From Gammaproteobacteria bacterium (GTDB taxonomy: Bacteria > Pseudomonadota > Gammaproteobacteria > Pseudomonadales > JAUIET01), in contig JAUIET010000013.1 in assembly GCA_030429735.1 (NCBI GenBank), positions 86,811-150,810 of the forward strand: a DNA stretch of 64,000 bases, read 5' to 3'. The notes below the pieces were generated by a model. That model made no database searches. It saw nothing but the letters and a program-made list of their open reading frames with translations, and was not told where the DNA came from. A program made the translations under genes and the position numbers. Below, one piece after another: positions 1-8,573 of the stretch. Each line of letters opens with the position of its first letter. The stretch's first letter is position 1.

Positions 1-486
1 TACGTAAAGCTGTGTTTCAACGGCGTGTTCGGCGCTGAGGTATAAAAAAACAGCCGCACTCATACCGCCAACAGACTGCCAGAAGAATTTCCATCTTGCG
101 GGTAGGCCACGTGAGTCTTTCTCGATCACCTTTCGGTAGTCGTCCACCCAGCCCACCGCGCCGAAAACAAACGTGACAAACAGTACCGTCCATACGTAGC
201 GATTGCCCAAGTCACCCCACAGCAAGGTACTGACAAAAATTCCAACGAGTATCAGCGCACCACCCATCGTTGGCGTGCCGCTTTTACTGAAATGACTTTC
301 AGGGCCATCATCGCGAACGGTTTGCCCTATTTGATGGAAATTGAGCCTCTGGATCATCATCGGGCCAACGATTAATGTTATAGCCAGAGACGTGAGTACG
401 CTGAGAATGCCACGCAAGGTGAGGTACTGGAACACCTGAAAAGGGCTGTACAGTTCAGCCAAATATTGTGATATCCAAAGCAGCAT
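1..486 (-). CDS. mraY: Phospho-MurNAc-pentapeptide transferase MraY, 5' part
   Basis: MraY transfers phospho-MurNAc-pentapeptide to undecaprenyl phosphate, giving lipid I, at the inner membrane. The first 162 codons are present and the gene runs off the left edge. The protein starts [12 protein letters not shown] and continues with a hydrophobic helix, then [16 protein letters not shown] and [10 protein letters not shown], then VDDYRK; these are conserved MraY segments including the first Asp-Asp pair. It follows murF by about 20 bases on the same strand, the usual order murE–murF–mraY. The C-terminal half and remaining catalytic residues lie outside the window. Confidence 0.95.
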   Translation of the reverse strand, partial: MLLWISQYLAELYSPFQVFQYLTLRGILSVLTSLAITLIVGPMMIQRLNFHQIGQTVRDDGPESHFSKSGTPTMGGALILVGIFVSTLLWGDLGNRYVWTVLFVTFVFGAVGWVDDYRKVIEKDSRGLPARWKFFWQSVGGMSAAVFLYLSAEHAVETQLYV

Positions 487-506
487 GTCAGAGGCTCCCT
501 AGCGCA

Positions 507-1895
507 CTAGCTCTCAGTGTGTTCTTTTAATAGTTCAAGCACCGATTCCATTCCAGCCGACCGCGAACCTTTAACGACCACGTTGGCCCTGCCATCCTCC
601 ATTTGCAGCAATTTCTTGCAACGCTGGGCACAGTCTTCGTTGCTGGTAAAAACGTCTGCCGCCTTGCCAAACTCGTGAGCGGCCAATGCGCTCAGCTCAC
701 CCACACATAAAAGATGGTCAATGCCCGCAGCACGTGCGTAGTGGCCAATCTCGGCGTGAAGCTCTTGTTCTGTATCACCCAGCTCTGCCATATCGCCCAT
801 CACAAATATTTTTGTTCCCGCCATAGAAGCCAGCACATCGATTGCTGCGCGCATCGAGGTTGGGTTAGCGTTATAGCTGTCATCTACCAGCCGGCTGTTG
901 TTAAAACCACGATACTGCTTCAGTCGCCCGGCATACCCCTCGTAACTCGAAAGACCAGCCGCAATTTCGTCTAGCTTTGCGCCTACCGCATGTGCGCATG
1001 CTGCTGCGGCCAGCGCATTGGCGACCATGTGTCTACCGGCAACGCGCAGATCGACCTGTGCCCGGCTTTCGCCCAGCTGAAGCTCAAACCGGAAACACCC
1101 CAGAGTTTCCGAAGAATCGTCTATTGGTTCAATCGCACGCGCGTGAACGTCCGCATTCTCGTGCACTGCGCTAAAGCTGATCTGATTGGCCATAGAGTTG
1201 GCAGCCGCCCACTGCCTGGTGAAATCGTTGTCCATATTTACGATCGCCCGGCCACCGGATGCAAGACCTTTGTATATCGCTGTTTTGGTTTCTGCGATCG
1301 CTTCAAGTGAACCGAATTTCTCCAAATGAGCTGCGGCGACTGTGGTTACCAATGCCACATCGGGCCGAACTATATTTGACAGGTACGCTATATCACCAGG
1401 CTTCCCGGCGCCCATCTCAATGACCGCAAAATCGTGTTCAGGCGCGAGCCTGAACAATGTCAGCGGCACGCCAATCTCATTATTCAGATTGCCCGAAGTG
1501 GCCAGCACCGCACCGTCGCGACAAAGAATTGCATCCAGCATTTCCTTGCAACTCGTTTTACCAACACTGCCAGTGATTGCAATCACTGGCTTGGTAAAAT
1601 ACTCACGTTGTCTGCCGGCAATTTGACCAAGCGCGCGTAGCGTATCTGCGACTACAAGCTGACTTAGACTACTGTCGCTATTCCACTGATCCACCACAGC
1701 ACCACATGCACCAGCTGATTCAGCCTGCGCCAGAAAATCAGCAGCATCAAAACGTTCGCCGCGCAGGGCAACAAACAGTTCGCCATCACTGAGGTGGCGG
1801 GTGTCCGTTGACACGCTGTTAAACTGTTGGTTTGCGCCACGCAAACGACCATTGCACAGCTTCCCAAGGGATTCCAGATCCATTGAGCGCATCAT
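507..1895 (-). CDS. murF: UDP-MurNAc-tripeptide:D-Ala-D-Ala ligase MurF
   Basis: MurF adds the D-Ala-D-Ala dipeptide to UDP-MurNAc-tripeptide using ATP in the cytoplasm, the last soluble step of precursor synthesis. The 462-residue length is normal. A substrate-binding N-terminal domain is followed by the P-loop segment ITGSVGKTSCKEM near residue 108, the central Mur ligase region (NEIGVPLTL, IEMGA) and the C-terminal domain with DDSYNANPTSM. Its start overlaps the end of murE by four bases, so translation is probably coupled. It belongs to the minus-strand division cluster. Confidence 0.97.
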   Translation of the reverse strand: MMRSMDLESLGKLCNGRLRGANQQFNSVSTDTRHLSDGELFVALRGERFDAADFLAQAESAGACGAVVDQWNSDSSLSQLVVADTLRALGQIAGRQREYFTKPVIAITGSVGKTSCKEMLDAILCRDGAVLATSGNLNNEIGVPLTLFRLAPEHDFAVIEMGAGKPGDIAYLSNIVRPDVALVTTVAAAHLEKFGSLEAIAETKTAIYKGLASGGRAIVNMDNDFTRQWAAANSMANQISFSAVHENADVHARAIEPIDDSSETLGCFRFELQLGESRAQVDLRVAGRHMVANALAAAACAHAVGAKLDEIAAGLSSYEGYAGRLKQYRGFNNSRLVDDSYNANPTSMRAAIDVLASMAGTKIFVMGDMAELGDTEQELHAEIGHYARAAGIDHLLCVGELSALAAHEFGKAADVFTSNEDCAQRCKKLLQMEDGRANVVVKGSRSAGMESVLELLKEHTES

Positions 1896-3394
1896 AGACC
1901 ACGCTCCATCCGCCGGCGCAGTGCAGACTCGGCGATCAGCACATCGTCAAAGGGCAGTTTCTGGTCGCCGAGAATCTGAAATTTCTCATGCCCCTTGCCA
2001 GCGATAACCAGGCAATCTCCAGGCGCTGCTGCATTAATGGCCCATTCAATAGCCGATTTTCGATCCGCTTCGATATGGATGGCGTCTTCGCCGAACCCAC
2101 CAACAGTAAACCCTGCAACAATGTCGGAGATAATTTGCTCCGGATCTTCACTACGCGGGTTATCACTGGTGACAACAATTCTCGCAGCCCTGTTTTGCGC
2201 AACAGCGGCCATCTCCGCTCGTTTGCCGCGGTCTCGATCGCCCCCACAGCCAAACACCAGCCAAAGCTCTCCAGAACAGTGTGCTGCAGCCGCAATCAAT
2301 ACCTGATCCAGCGCATCCGGGGTATGCGCATAATCCACTATCGTTCTCGGCACCAAATCAGAATTGGCGTGCACCAGCTGCATCCGACCAGGTACAGTTC
2401 CAAGCTCTGAAACCTTATCGATCACGCTGCGAAAAGGCTGCCCTTCAACGCAGAGTGCTGACACCACGGCCAACAGATTGGCGATGTTAAATCGCCCGAT
2501 TTGATTCAAAATGATGTGATGACTGCCCCATGGAGTGCGCAAGTCGAAGCAACTGCCGCTGCCTCGAAACTCGATGTTGTCGGCATAAACGTCGGCGCTG
2601 GCATCACGCATTGAATAGCTGAGCACCTGTGCATGGCCAGTCGCCAACTGCATCATGAGTTGCGAATAGTCAGCGTCAATATTCACCACCGCATTGCTTA
2701 ACTCACGCCGCTGAAACAAGCGCGCTTTTGCGTTGGCGTAGCTGTCCATGCTTTGATGAAAATCCAGATGATCCCGGCTGATATTAGTGAACACCGCCGT
2801 GTTGATTTTCAGGCCATCCAGTCTGCCCTGCTCAAGCGCATGCGACGAGGCCTCAAGCGCGACTACCTCACAACCCTGCTCACGCATGGATTTCACAATG
2901 CGATGCACTGTAAATACGTCAGGCGTGGTCAACCCCGTGCTAGCCAGCCTATCCTGCACGCCCCAACCCAAAGTGCCTATCACACCGCAAGACAAGCCAC
3001 AACGATTGGCCAGTGTGGAGAAATTTGTAACGCAACTGGTTTTACCATTGGTTCCGGTGAACGCCACACACCGCTGATTGTCGCGCTGCGTTTCAAAGAA
3101 TTGCGCCGCCAATCCGCCCAGGCGTTCGCGTAAACACTCCACTTGCGCAACACCCATCGAACGTGACAAATCTTCCGGCAAAGAGTGCAAACCGTCATGC
3201 ACGATCGCTGCCGCGCCATTCGCAACCGCCTGGCGTACAAATTGAACTCCGTGTTGCTCCGTGCCTTGCACTGCAAAAAACGCAGCGCCTGCAGTAGCCA
3301 TTCGACTGTCCATAGTGAGGTCTTCAATCTCACAATCGTTACGCACGGTGGCGTGAGTATGTTTCAGCAGCTTACTGAGTAACATGCTGTTCAT
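1892..3394 (-). CDS. murE: UDP-MurNAc-tripeptide synthetase MurE (meso-DAP type)
   Basis: MurE adds the third stem-peptide residue to UDP-MurNAc-dipeptide. The motif DNPRSE near the C-terminus is the established signature for meso-diaminopimelate rather than lysine. The ATP loop TGTNGKTS is present. I chose the ATG at 3394 (MNSMLLSKLL); another ATG lies at 3385. A longer frame opens from 3421 but would add nine residues lying inside ftsI. Either choice overlaps the ftsI end by 14–23 bases. About 500 residues, typical for the family. Confidence 0.95.
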   Translation of the reverse strand: MNSMLLSKLLKHTHATVRNDCEIEDLTMDSRMATAGAAFFAVQGTEQHGVQFVRQAVANGAAAIVHDGLHSLPEDLSRSMGVAQVECLRERLGGLAAQFFETQRDNQRCVAFTGTNGKTSCVTNFSTLANRCGLSCGVIGTLGWGVQDRLASTGLTTPDVFTVHRIVKSMREQGCEVVALEASSHALEQGRLDGLKINTAVFTNISRDHLDFHQSMDSYANAKARLFQRRELSNAVVNIDADYSQLMMQLATGHAQVLSYSMRDASADVYADNIEFRGSGSCFDLRTPWGSHHIILNQIGRFNIANLLAVVSALCVEGQPFRSVIDKVSELGTVPGRMQLVHANSDLVPRTIVDYAHTPDALDQVLIAAAAHCSGELWLVFGCGGDRDRGKRAEMAAVAQNRAARIVVTSDNPRSEDPEQIISDIVAGFTVGGFGEDAIHIEADRKSAIEWAINAAAPGDCLVIAGKGHEKFQILGDQKLPFDDVLIAESALRRRMERGL

Positions 3395-5096
3395 CGTTCG
3401 TGGCGAGCAGTTGCAAGGCATCCGGTGCTACATTCAACAAGCGCAGGCTTTCCCCAACGATTCTGGAGAATACCGGTGCTGCCACCTCGCCGCCGTAATA
3501 GGTGCCAACACCAGGGTCATCAATGAACACCGCAGCCGCCAGACGCGGGTTCACCGCGGGCGCAAATCCGGCGAACACCGCTACATATCGATCCCCCTCA
3601 TACCCTTGCGATCCCAATCGATGCAAGGTACCTGTTTTGCCCGCCACGCTATAACGATCAGTGCTCGCACGCGTACCCGTGCCACCTTGCTGGGTGGCCG
3701 CCAATAGCATTCGATTGATTTGAGCAGCAAGATGTTCATCAACTACACGCTCGGAAAACACCGGGTCAGTTACCCGAACCAAGGACACGTCTTTCCTGAG
3801 CCCATTATTGGCCAATATGCTGTAACACTGTGCCAACTGCAGAGGTGTGGTGGCGACACCGTAGCCGTAGGCCATCGTCACGGTGTGCAGAGGGTGCCAA
3901 TTGGTGTAATCAGGTAGCGAACCAAAACTCTCACCGGGCAAACCGGTGGCCAACGACTGGCCCAGGCCAAATCTTTGCAATACATCTCGAATTGCCGGCC
4001 CACCCAGGTCCAGCGCTATTTTGCTGGTGCCCACCTGGCTACTTTTACTGAGAATTCCGGTTAAATCCAGTTGCCCATAATTGCTGGAATCCGCCAGCAG
4101 TTTGCCTTCAACGCTGATATATCCTGGCGAGGTATCAATAAGCGTTTCCGGTGTGTAGCGCCCACTCTCCAAGGCAGCGATCAGCGCCAGTGGTTTCATC
4201 GTAGAACCTGGCTCGAACACATCTGTAACAGCACGATTTCGCACGGCGTCCATATCCAGCTTACTGCGCTCATTTGGATTGAAAGTTGGGGCGTTAACCA
4301 TCGCCAGCACCTCATTGCTGTTCACATCCAGCACAACAACAGATCCTGATTTTGCACCAAATTTCTCTACAGCGGCTTGCAACTCCTTGTGAGCGTAATA
4401 TTGCAAGCGAAGGTCAATACTGAGTTGCAAATCCGCACCATGAGCCACCTCCCTCACACTTTCAATGTGTTGGATTATTTCGCCACGTCGATTTTTCAGC
4501 ACCCGCTGGGTACCCGACGTGCCACTCAACAAACTATTGTACGTCCACTCCAAGCCATCAACGCCACGATCATCGGTGTCAGTAAAGCCCAGCAAGTGAG
4601 CAGAAACGTCTGCAGCTGGGTAGTACCGTTTGTACTCCGTATCAGAATGCAAACCTTGGATATCTAGCTGCATGACTTGCTCGGCCTTGCTCGGCGCGAG
4701 CTGGCGCGCTACGTAGACAAACTCCTTTGTAGCGTTTTTTTCTATCTTGCGCAGCAGTTGCTCTGAATCCACAGCAAGCGCTTCGGCAAGCACAGGAACT
4801 TGATTAATTTCAACTTGCTTCGGTTCTATCCACAGGGATTTAACCGGAGTGCTGATGGCCAGTGGTCTACCGTTTCGGTCGGAAATCATGCCCCTGTGGG
4901 CGGTATTTTGCACGGTGCGAAGCGATCTCGCATCGCCAGCGCGCTGCAGATATTGCGCACCTCCTTCCCCTTGAGCGAGTTGAAGTCCGACCAATCTGAA
5001 CAACAGCAGGCACGTCAACGCTAGCAAAGCAAACAGCACTGCCCGGTAGCGCCATGGCTGCAACATTCCACTGGAAACAGCCGCGCTGGTTTTCAT
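3372..5096 (-). CDS. ftsI: Division transpeptidase FtsI (PBP3)
   Basis: Class B penicillin-binding protein that cross-links septal peptidoglycan as part of the divisome with FtsW. It has 574 residues: one N-terminal membrane helix (about 20–40), a PBP dimer domain, then the transpeptidase domain. The catalytic Ser is S298 in STMK and the KTG motif is at 487–489. The middle motif, normally SxN (SSN), reads SSQ at 352–354, a departure from the usual asparagine. Located between ftsL and murE as in other gammaproteobacteria. Confidence 0.96.
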   Translation of the reverse strand: MKTSAAVSSGMLQPWRYRAVLFALLALTCLLLFRLVGLQLAQGEGGAQYLQRAGDARSLRTVQNTAHRGMISDRNGRPLAISTPVKSLWIEPKQVEINQVPVLAEALAVDSEQLLRKIEKNATKEFVYVARQLAPSKAEQVMQLDIQGLHSDTEYKRYYPAADVSAHLLGFTDTDDRGVDGLEWTYNSLLSGTSGTQRVLKNRRGEIIQHIESVREVAHGADLQLSIDLRLQYYAHKELQAAVEKFGAKSGSVVVLDVNSNEVLAMVNAPTFNPNERSKLDMDAVRNRAVTDVFEPGSTMKPLALIAALESGRYTPETLIDTSPGYISVEGKLLADSSNYGQLDLTGILSKSSQVGTSKIALDLGGPAIRDVLQRFGLGQSLATGLPGESFGSLPDYTNWHPLHTVTMAYGYGVATTPLQLAQCYSILANNGLRKDVSLVRVTDPVFSERVVDEHLAAQINRMLLAATQQGGTGTRASTDRYSVAGKTGTLHRLGSQGYEGDRYVAVFAGFAPAVNPRLAAAVFIDDPGVGTYYGGEVAAPVFSRIVGESLRLLNVAPDALQLLATNDEQHVTQ

Positions 5097-5111
5097 GCCT
5101 GAACAGCCTCT

Positions 5112-5489
5112 TCAGTGCTCGCGCACGGCAATCGTATTGTCTGCGCTGGGCGCCTGCATCCCAAGCTCCGCGGCCGCTGTACTTTCAACACGAATATGCG
5201 TGGAAAACGCGCCCTCTTCCACCAGCAACTGCCGCCATTCAAGTTGCAAACTGCCTACTTCACGCTGCAAGGTTTGTAATTCATGGAACAGTTGCCGTGA
5301 TTGGTAGCTGCTGAACACGACGGCCAGTGCGCTGAGTACTACCATAACCAGTAGAAGTAGCTGCCCTGGTTGCGCAAGCTCGGCTAAAGTGGTTTTGAGT
5401 CTGCTATCGTTCATTTTTGAAGTTTGCTGCGCATTAGAAATTGAATGTGATTCCGGGTATTTGAACGCTTGGTCTTTTTTCACGATCAT
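5112..5489 (-). CDS. ftsL: Cell division protein FtsL
   Basis: Small bitopic divisome protein that works with FtsB and FtsQ to activate FtsWI. It has 125 residues: a short cytoplasmic tail, one membrane helix (about residues 43–60, rich in Leu/Val) and a periplasmic coiled coil (LQTLQREVGSLQLEW). The ATG overlaps the rsmH stop in an ATGA arrangement. Family sequence conservation is low, so the call rests on length, topology and position between rsmH and ftsI. A second ATG (MNDSRLK) 25 codons in could also be the start. Confidence 0.9.
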   Translation of the reverse strand: MIVKKDQAFKYPESHSISNAQQTSKMNDSRLKTTLAELAQPGQLLLLVMVVLSALAVVFSSYQSRQLFHELQTLQREVGSLQLEWRQLLVEEGAFSTHIRVESTAAAELGMQAPSADNTIAVREH

Positions 5490-6445
5490 GCCGCCCGCTC
5501 TCTTACCCGCTCCGCAACGCGCATGATGGCACTGCGCGCTCTTCGATTGGATTGTGTTTCCTCGCCTGTACTACGAATTGCTTTCCCCAGCAAACGCAAA
5601 GCCGGCTTTTTAAGCTCGCTGTCGCGAAGTGGAATATGCCGTGGCGCCTGCGCTGTGTGCGACACACCGCGCATATGACGCTTGGTTATGCGGTCCTCCA
5701 GAGAATGAAAACTGATCACAACCAATCGCCCCTTGTTTTCCAGCAAGCGCTCGGCCAAATTGAGCATGCTCTCTAATTCGTCCAGCTCCTGATTCAAATG
5801 AATCCGAATAGCCTGAAAGCTGCGGGTCGCCGGATGCTTGTCTTTTTCCCAGCGAGGATGCGCCTGCTTGATCAGTTCGGCCAATTGCACAGTGCGGGTA
5901 ATTGCTTGCACACGCCTATGCTCTACAATTGCGGCGGCAATACGCCGGGCAAAGCGCTCTTCACCATAGGTTTTCAACACGCGGCACAATTCAGTTTCAT
6001 CAACTGTTGCCAGCCATTCGGCTGCGCTCGGACCACTAGTTGGGTCCATTCGCATATCCAGCGGTCCGTCATGCTGAAAACTAAAGCCACGTTCGGGCGT
6101 ATCAAGCTGCGGTGACGACACGCCCAGGTCCAGCAATATGCCCGCTACCTCGCCATCCAGTCCCAGGTCAGCCACTCCGAGGAATGACCCGGAATGCATA
6201 CTGAAACGACTGTCTTGCGCAGCCAACTCAATGCCGGCTTTGACAGCTAGTGGGTCTTTGTCAAACCCGAGTAATCGCCCGGTGGCGGACAATTGTTGCA
6301 AAATGCGCCGGGAATGGCCGCCCCTGCCAAAGGTGCCATCAACATAAATGCCCGACTCATTCCACAATACTGCGCGGCATGCCTCGTGCAGCAGCACCGT
6401 TTTATGCTCAGCAGAAAAATCGTCTGTCAATGCGCCGTTGTTCAT
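5486..6445 (-). CDS. rsmH: 16S rRNA (cytosine-N4)-methyltransferase RsmH
   Basis: SAM-dependent methyltransferase that modifies C1402 of 16S rRNA in the decoding centre. Its 319 residues begin with the family block HKTVLLHEAC and the SAM-binding segment DGTFGRGGHSRRIL. They continue with LLDLGVSSPQLD and end with VVISFHSLEDRI plus a basic C-terminus. It starts two bases after the mraZ stop, forming the head of the division operon. Confidence 0.97.
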   Translation of the reverse strand: MNNGALTDDFSAEHKTVLLHEACRAVLWNESGIYVDGTFGRGGHSRRILQQLSATGRLLGFDKDPLAVKAGIELAAQDSRFSMHSGSFLGVADLGLDGEVAGILLDLGVSSPQLDTPERGFSFQHDGPLDMRMDPTSGPSAAEWLATVDETELCRVLKTYGEERFARRIAAAIVEHRRVQAITRTVQLAELIKQAHPRWEKDKHPATRSFQAIRIHLNQELDELESMLNLAERLLENKGRLVVISFHSLEDRITKRHMRGVSHTAQAPRHIPLRDSELKKPALRLLGKAIRSTGEETQSNRRARSAIMRVAERVRERAA

Positions 6446-6447
6446 GA

Positions 6448-6897
6448 CTAGTACGATATTCCGGATAGCGAACCGCGCGAAGCGGGGTTTCGCAGCAACG
6501 CCAATCGATTGCGCTCAGCCACTGCGTGTGCTTCTTCGCTCCACACTTCAATTTTCTTACCAACGCCACGTATAAACAGCTCTCTTTGCAACTGAGCTGA
6601 TTTTCGAAGGTACGGCGGCACCACCAGACGACCGTTGCCATCGGCCTCTACCTCTTGCGCATTGCCCATTAAAATCTGCCCAAACGCCTTCACCGTGTCA
6701 TCGGTATTGGGTCGGCTTAGCAAATCGTTCAGCACGTCGTTCCAATAATCTTGCGTGTAAATAAGAAGGCAATCCTGCATGGGGTCAGATGTGATGGTCA
6801 GCCCTTTGGCCTGATCGGACATTTTTTCACGCAGGGTTCCCGGGAGCGTAAACCGCCCCTTCGCGTCCATCGTTGCTTCGAACGAGCCCAAGAACAT
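6448..6897 (-). CDS. mraZ: Transcriptional regulator MraZ
   Basis: MraZ is an AbrB-like DNA-binding protein that represses its own operon in E. coli by binding TGGGN direct repeats. The 149 residues carry the two SpoVT/AbrB-type repeats: GSFEATMDAKGRFTLPGTLR at the N-terminus and a second DGNGRLVVPPYLR copy near residue 88. First gene of the minus-strand mraZ–rsmH–ftsL–ftsI–murE–murF–mraY cluster. A matching repeat array lies upstream at 7026–7080, supporting autoregulation. Confidence 0.96.
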   Translation of the reverse strand: MFLGSFEATMDAKGRFTLPGTLREKMSDQAKGLTITSDPMQDCLLIYTQDYWNDVLNDLLSRPNTDDTVKAFGQILMGNAQEVEADGNGRLVVPPYLRKSAQLQRELFIRGVGKKIEVWSEEAHAVAERNRLALLRNPASRGSLSGISY

Positions 6898-7260
6898 AGT
6901 TGCTGTAGAAACCTGTGTTATGTCGCTATTTATTGGTCAGACCTTGGTCTGGAAACAGTGTGGAGGAGCAACTGCTTAAGAATTGGTCAAATCCGTCATC
7001 TTCGGCTGCCAAAAAGGAAAAACTCACCCAATGACAACCGCTTTAATCCCAGAAAAACCACAAATAACCACAAATCCCCACGCGAGAACTATAAAAATTC
7101 ACAGCTTGCCCGTCAAGCTGTTTTGCCTGTTGTTCGGAAATGAATGAGATATGGAGGAAATGTGCCGCCTGCGCGTCACGCCTTGAAGCGTGAGCAACTC
7201 GGAAATGACAACTCGATTCGCGGTTTTATTGAGGCAGGAGCCTATTTACAAAAATAAAAA
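6898..7260. other. Intergenic regulatory region between mraZ and rnpB
   Basis: About 360 bases without a credible protein gene. Both neighbours are on the minus strand, so this holds the mraZ operon promoter region downstream of the rnpB 3' end. It contains the MraZ-type repeats (7026–7080) and a short perfect inverted repeat, CAGACC-TT-GGTCTG at 6938–6951, in the likely mraZ leader. The sequence TGACCAAT occurs twice on the minus strand. I could not assign a convincing -35/-10 pair. Confidence 0.6.
7026..7080 (-). promoter_or_regulatory. MraZ-box array upstream of mraZ
   Basis: Read on the minus strand, G-rich boxes recur every 10 bases: TGGGG (7076–7080), TGGTT (7066–7070), TGGTT (7056–7060), TGGGA one base out of register (7047–7051), CGGTT, and TGGGT (7026–7030). 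Two spacers are identical (ATTTG). Known MraZ operators are TGGGN repeats with 5-base spacers, so the layout fits. The array lies about 130–180 bases before the mraZ start. That it represses this operon is inferred. Confidence 0.65.
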
Positions 7261-7261
7261 A

Positions 7262-7621
7262 AAGAGTTGACCTATAAGCCGGGTTCTGTCGAGGACAGTC
7301 ATTCATCTGGGACAAGTGTCACCACTTGCCTCAAGCAACCTACCCGAATCCCGCGCGGGCCGCGCGTAAGGATTCCTATTTGGTCTTGCTCCAGGTGGGG
7401 TTTACCATGCCACGTAGTGTTACCACACGCGCGGTGCGCTCTTACCGCACCATTTCACCCTTACCGAACCACTTGCGTGGTCTGGCGGTATCTTTCTGCT
7501 GCACTGGCCGTAGGCTCACGCCTCCCAGGCGTTACCTGGCACCTTGCCCTTTGGAGCCCGGACTTTCCTCCTCATCACGCGAATTGAATCACGCGACAAA
7601 GCGACTGCCCAGTCAACTCTC
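7262..7621 (-). ncRNA. rnpB: RNase P RNA, type A
   Basis: Catalytic RNA that removes 5' leaders from pre-tRNAs. The minus strand shows the universally conserved blocks in order: GAGGAAAGTCCGGGCTCC, GGTGCCAGGTAACGCCTGG, AGGGTGAAA, GGTAAGAGCGCACCG, GGTAAACCCCACC, AGACCAAATAGG, then GATGAATGACTGTCC and CGACAGAACCCGGCTTA. The ends GAGTTGACT and GGTCAACTC pair as helix P1, fixing the approximate limits. A run of T follows at the 3' end, consistent with factor-independent termination. Frames that look open across this stretch are artefacts. Confidence 0.97.
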
Positions 7622-7627
7622 CGCGGC

Positions 7628-7656
7628 ACAGTACCTGCGATGCAGCCAACAAACAA
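7628..7656 (-). promoter_or_regulatory. Probable sigma-70 promoter of rnpB
   Basis: On the minus strand TTGTTT (7651–7656) and TACTGT (7628–7633) are separated by exactly 17 bases. The predicted start lies about six bases downstream, matching the 5' end of helix P1 of RNase P RNA near 7621. The promoter fits in the 50-base gap between rsmI and rnpB. The hexamers are only moderately close to consensus. Confidence 0.55.
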
Positions 7657-7671
7657 GTGCAATCTTCCAAC

Positions 7672-8568
7672 TCAGCTGTCGGCAAGAGTCAATGCCAGCG
7701 CATAAACCTCATTTTTTTTAACACCGCTAATATTGGCAGCCAGGCGAACCGCTTGCTTCAGGGGTAGCTCGTCCAGCAGCGTAAGGAGAATACGCTGCAA
7801 CTCGTCCTTACCGGGCTCGCGCCTGGCGCCCTCCAGTAACACAACCAATTCGCCGCGCTGCTGATTGCTGTCGGCGGCAACCCATTCGACTAGGTCGCCA
7901 AGCAAGCCTTTTCGAACAGTCTCAAAACGTTTGGTGAGCTCTCTGGCGATCACTGCGGTGCGAGTGACACCCAGAACAGCCGCCATGTCCTGTAAGGAGC
8001 TCAGAATTCGGTGCGGCGCCTCGTAAAATATCAAGGTGTGCGGATAGACCGCGAAACTCTCAAGCCGCTTCTTGCGAGCACTGCTTTTGGCGGGCAAGAA
8101 GCCTGCAAACATGAACGAGTCCGTGGCTAATCCACTGACAGACAAAGCGGCTATCAAAGCACTGGCGCCAGGAACAGGCGATACAACGAGCTTTCTGTCT
8201 TGCACTTGTTGAATCAAACGAAAACCAGGATCAGAAATCAGCGGCGTGCCGGCATCGCTGATCAAAGCCACGTTATCTCCACCGAGCAGCACATTAATCA
8301 CTCTTTGCGCAGTTTTTTCTTCACTGTGCTCATGGTACGGTATGCAGTCGCAACGTATATCGTAATGGCTGAATAATCGCTGGCTGTGGCGGGTATCTTC
8401 AGCGGCAACCAGCGCAACAGATCGGAGAACATCCAGCGCTCGGGCACTGATATCGCCCAGGTTACCGATTGGCGTCGCAACAACATACAAGGTCCCTGGA
8501 ACGCAGCCGGTGCCGTCGGCGTGCGATCCACTCACCGGTGATTCGGCATTGGAGTGATTAGAGGTCAT
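7672..8568 (-). CDS. rsmI: 16S rRNA (cytidine-2'-O)-methyltransferase RsmI
   Basis: Methylates the 2'-O of C1402 of 16S rRNA, the same nucleotide that RsmH (5486–6445) modifies on the base. The 298 residues show the tetrapyrrole-methylase-type fold: GTLYVVATPIGNLGDIS, AAEDTRHS, LISDAGTPLISDPG, PVPGASALIAAL and FYEAPHRI. The N-terminus carries about 24 extra residues before the core. Only five bases separate its start from that of the divergent lpoA. Confidence 0.96.
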   Translation of the reverse strand: MTSNHSNAESPVSGSHADGTGCVPGTLYVVATPIGNLGDISARALDVLRSVALVAAEDTRHSQRLFSHYDIRCDCIPYHEHSEEKTAQRVINVLLGGDNVALISDAGTPLISDPGFRLIQQVQDRKLVVSPVPGASALIAALSVSGLATDSFMFAGFLPAKSSARKKRLESFAVYPHTLIFYEAPHRILSSLQDMAAVLGVTRTAVIARELTKRFETVRKGLLGDLVEWVAADSNQQRGELVVLLEGARREPGKDELQRILLTLLDELPLKQAVRLAANISGVKKNEVYALALTLADS

Positions 8569-8573
8569 ATAGG

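Noticed and set aside
7267..7721. Open frames on the plus strand across 7267–7721
   Set aside because: They run antisense through RNase P RNA, whose conserved blocks and P1 helix are clear; no protein family similarity was seen.
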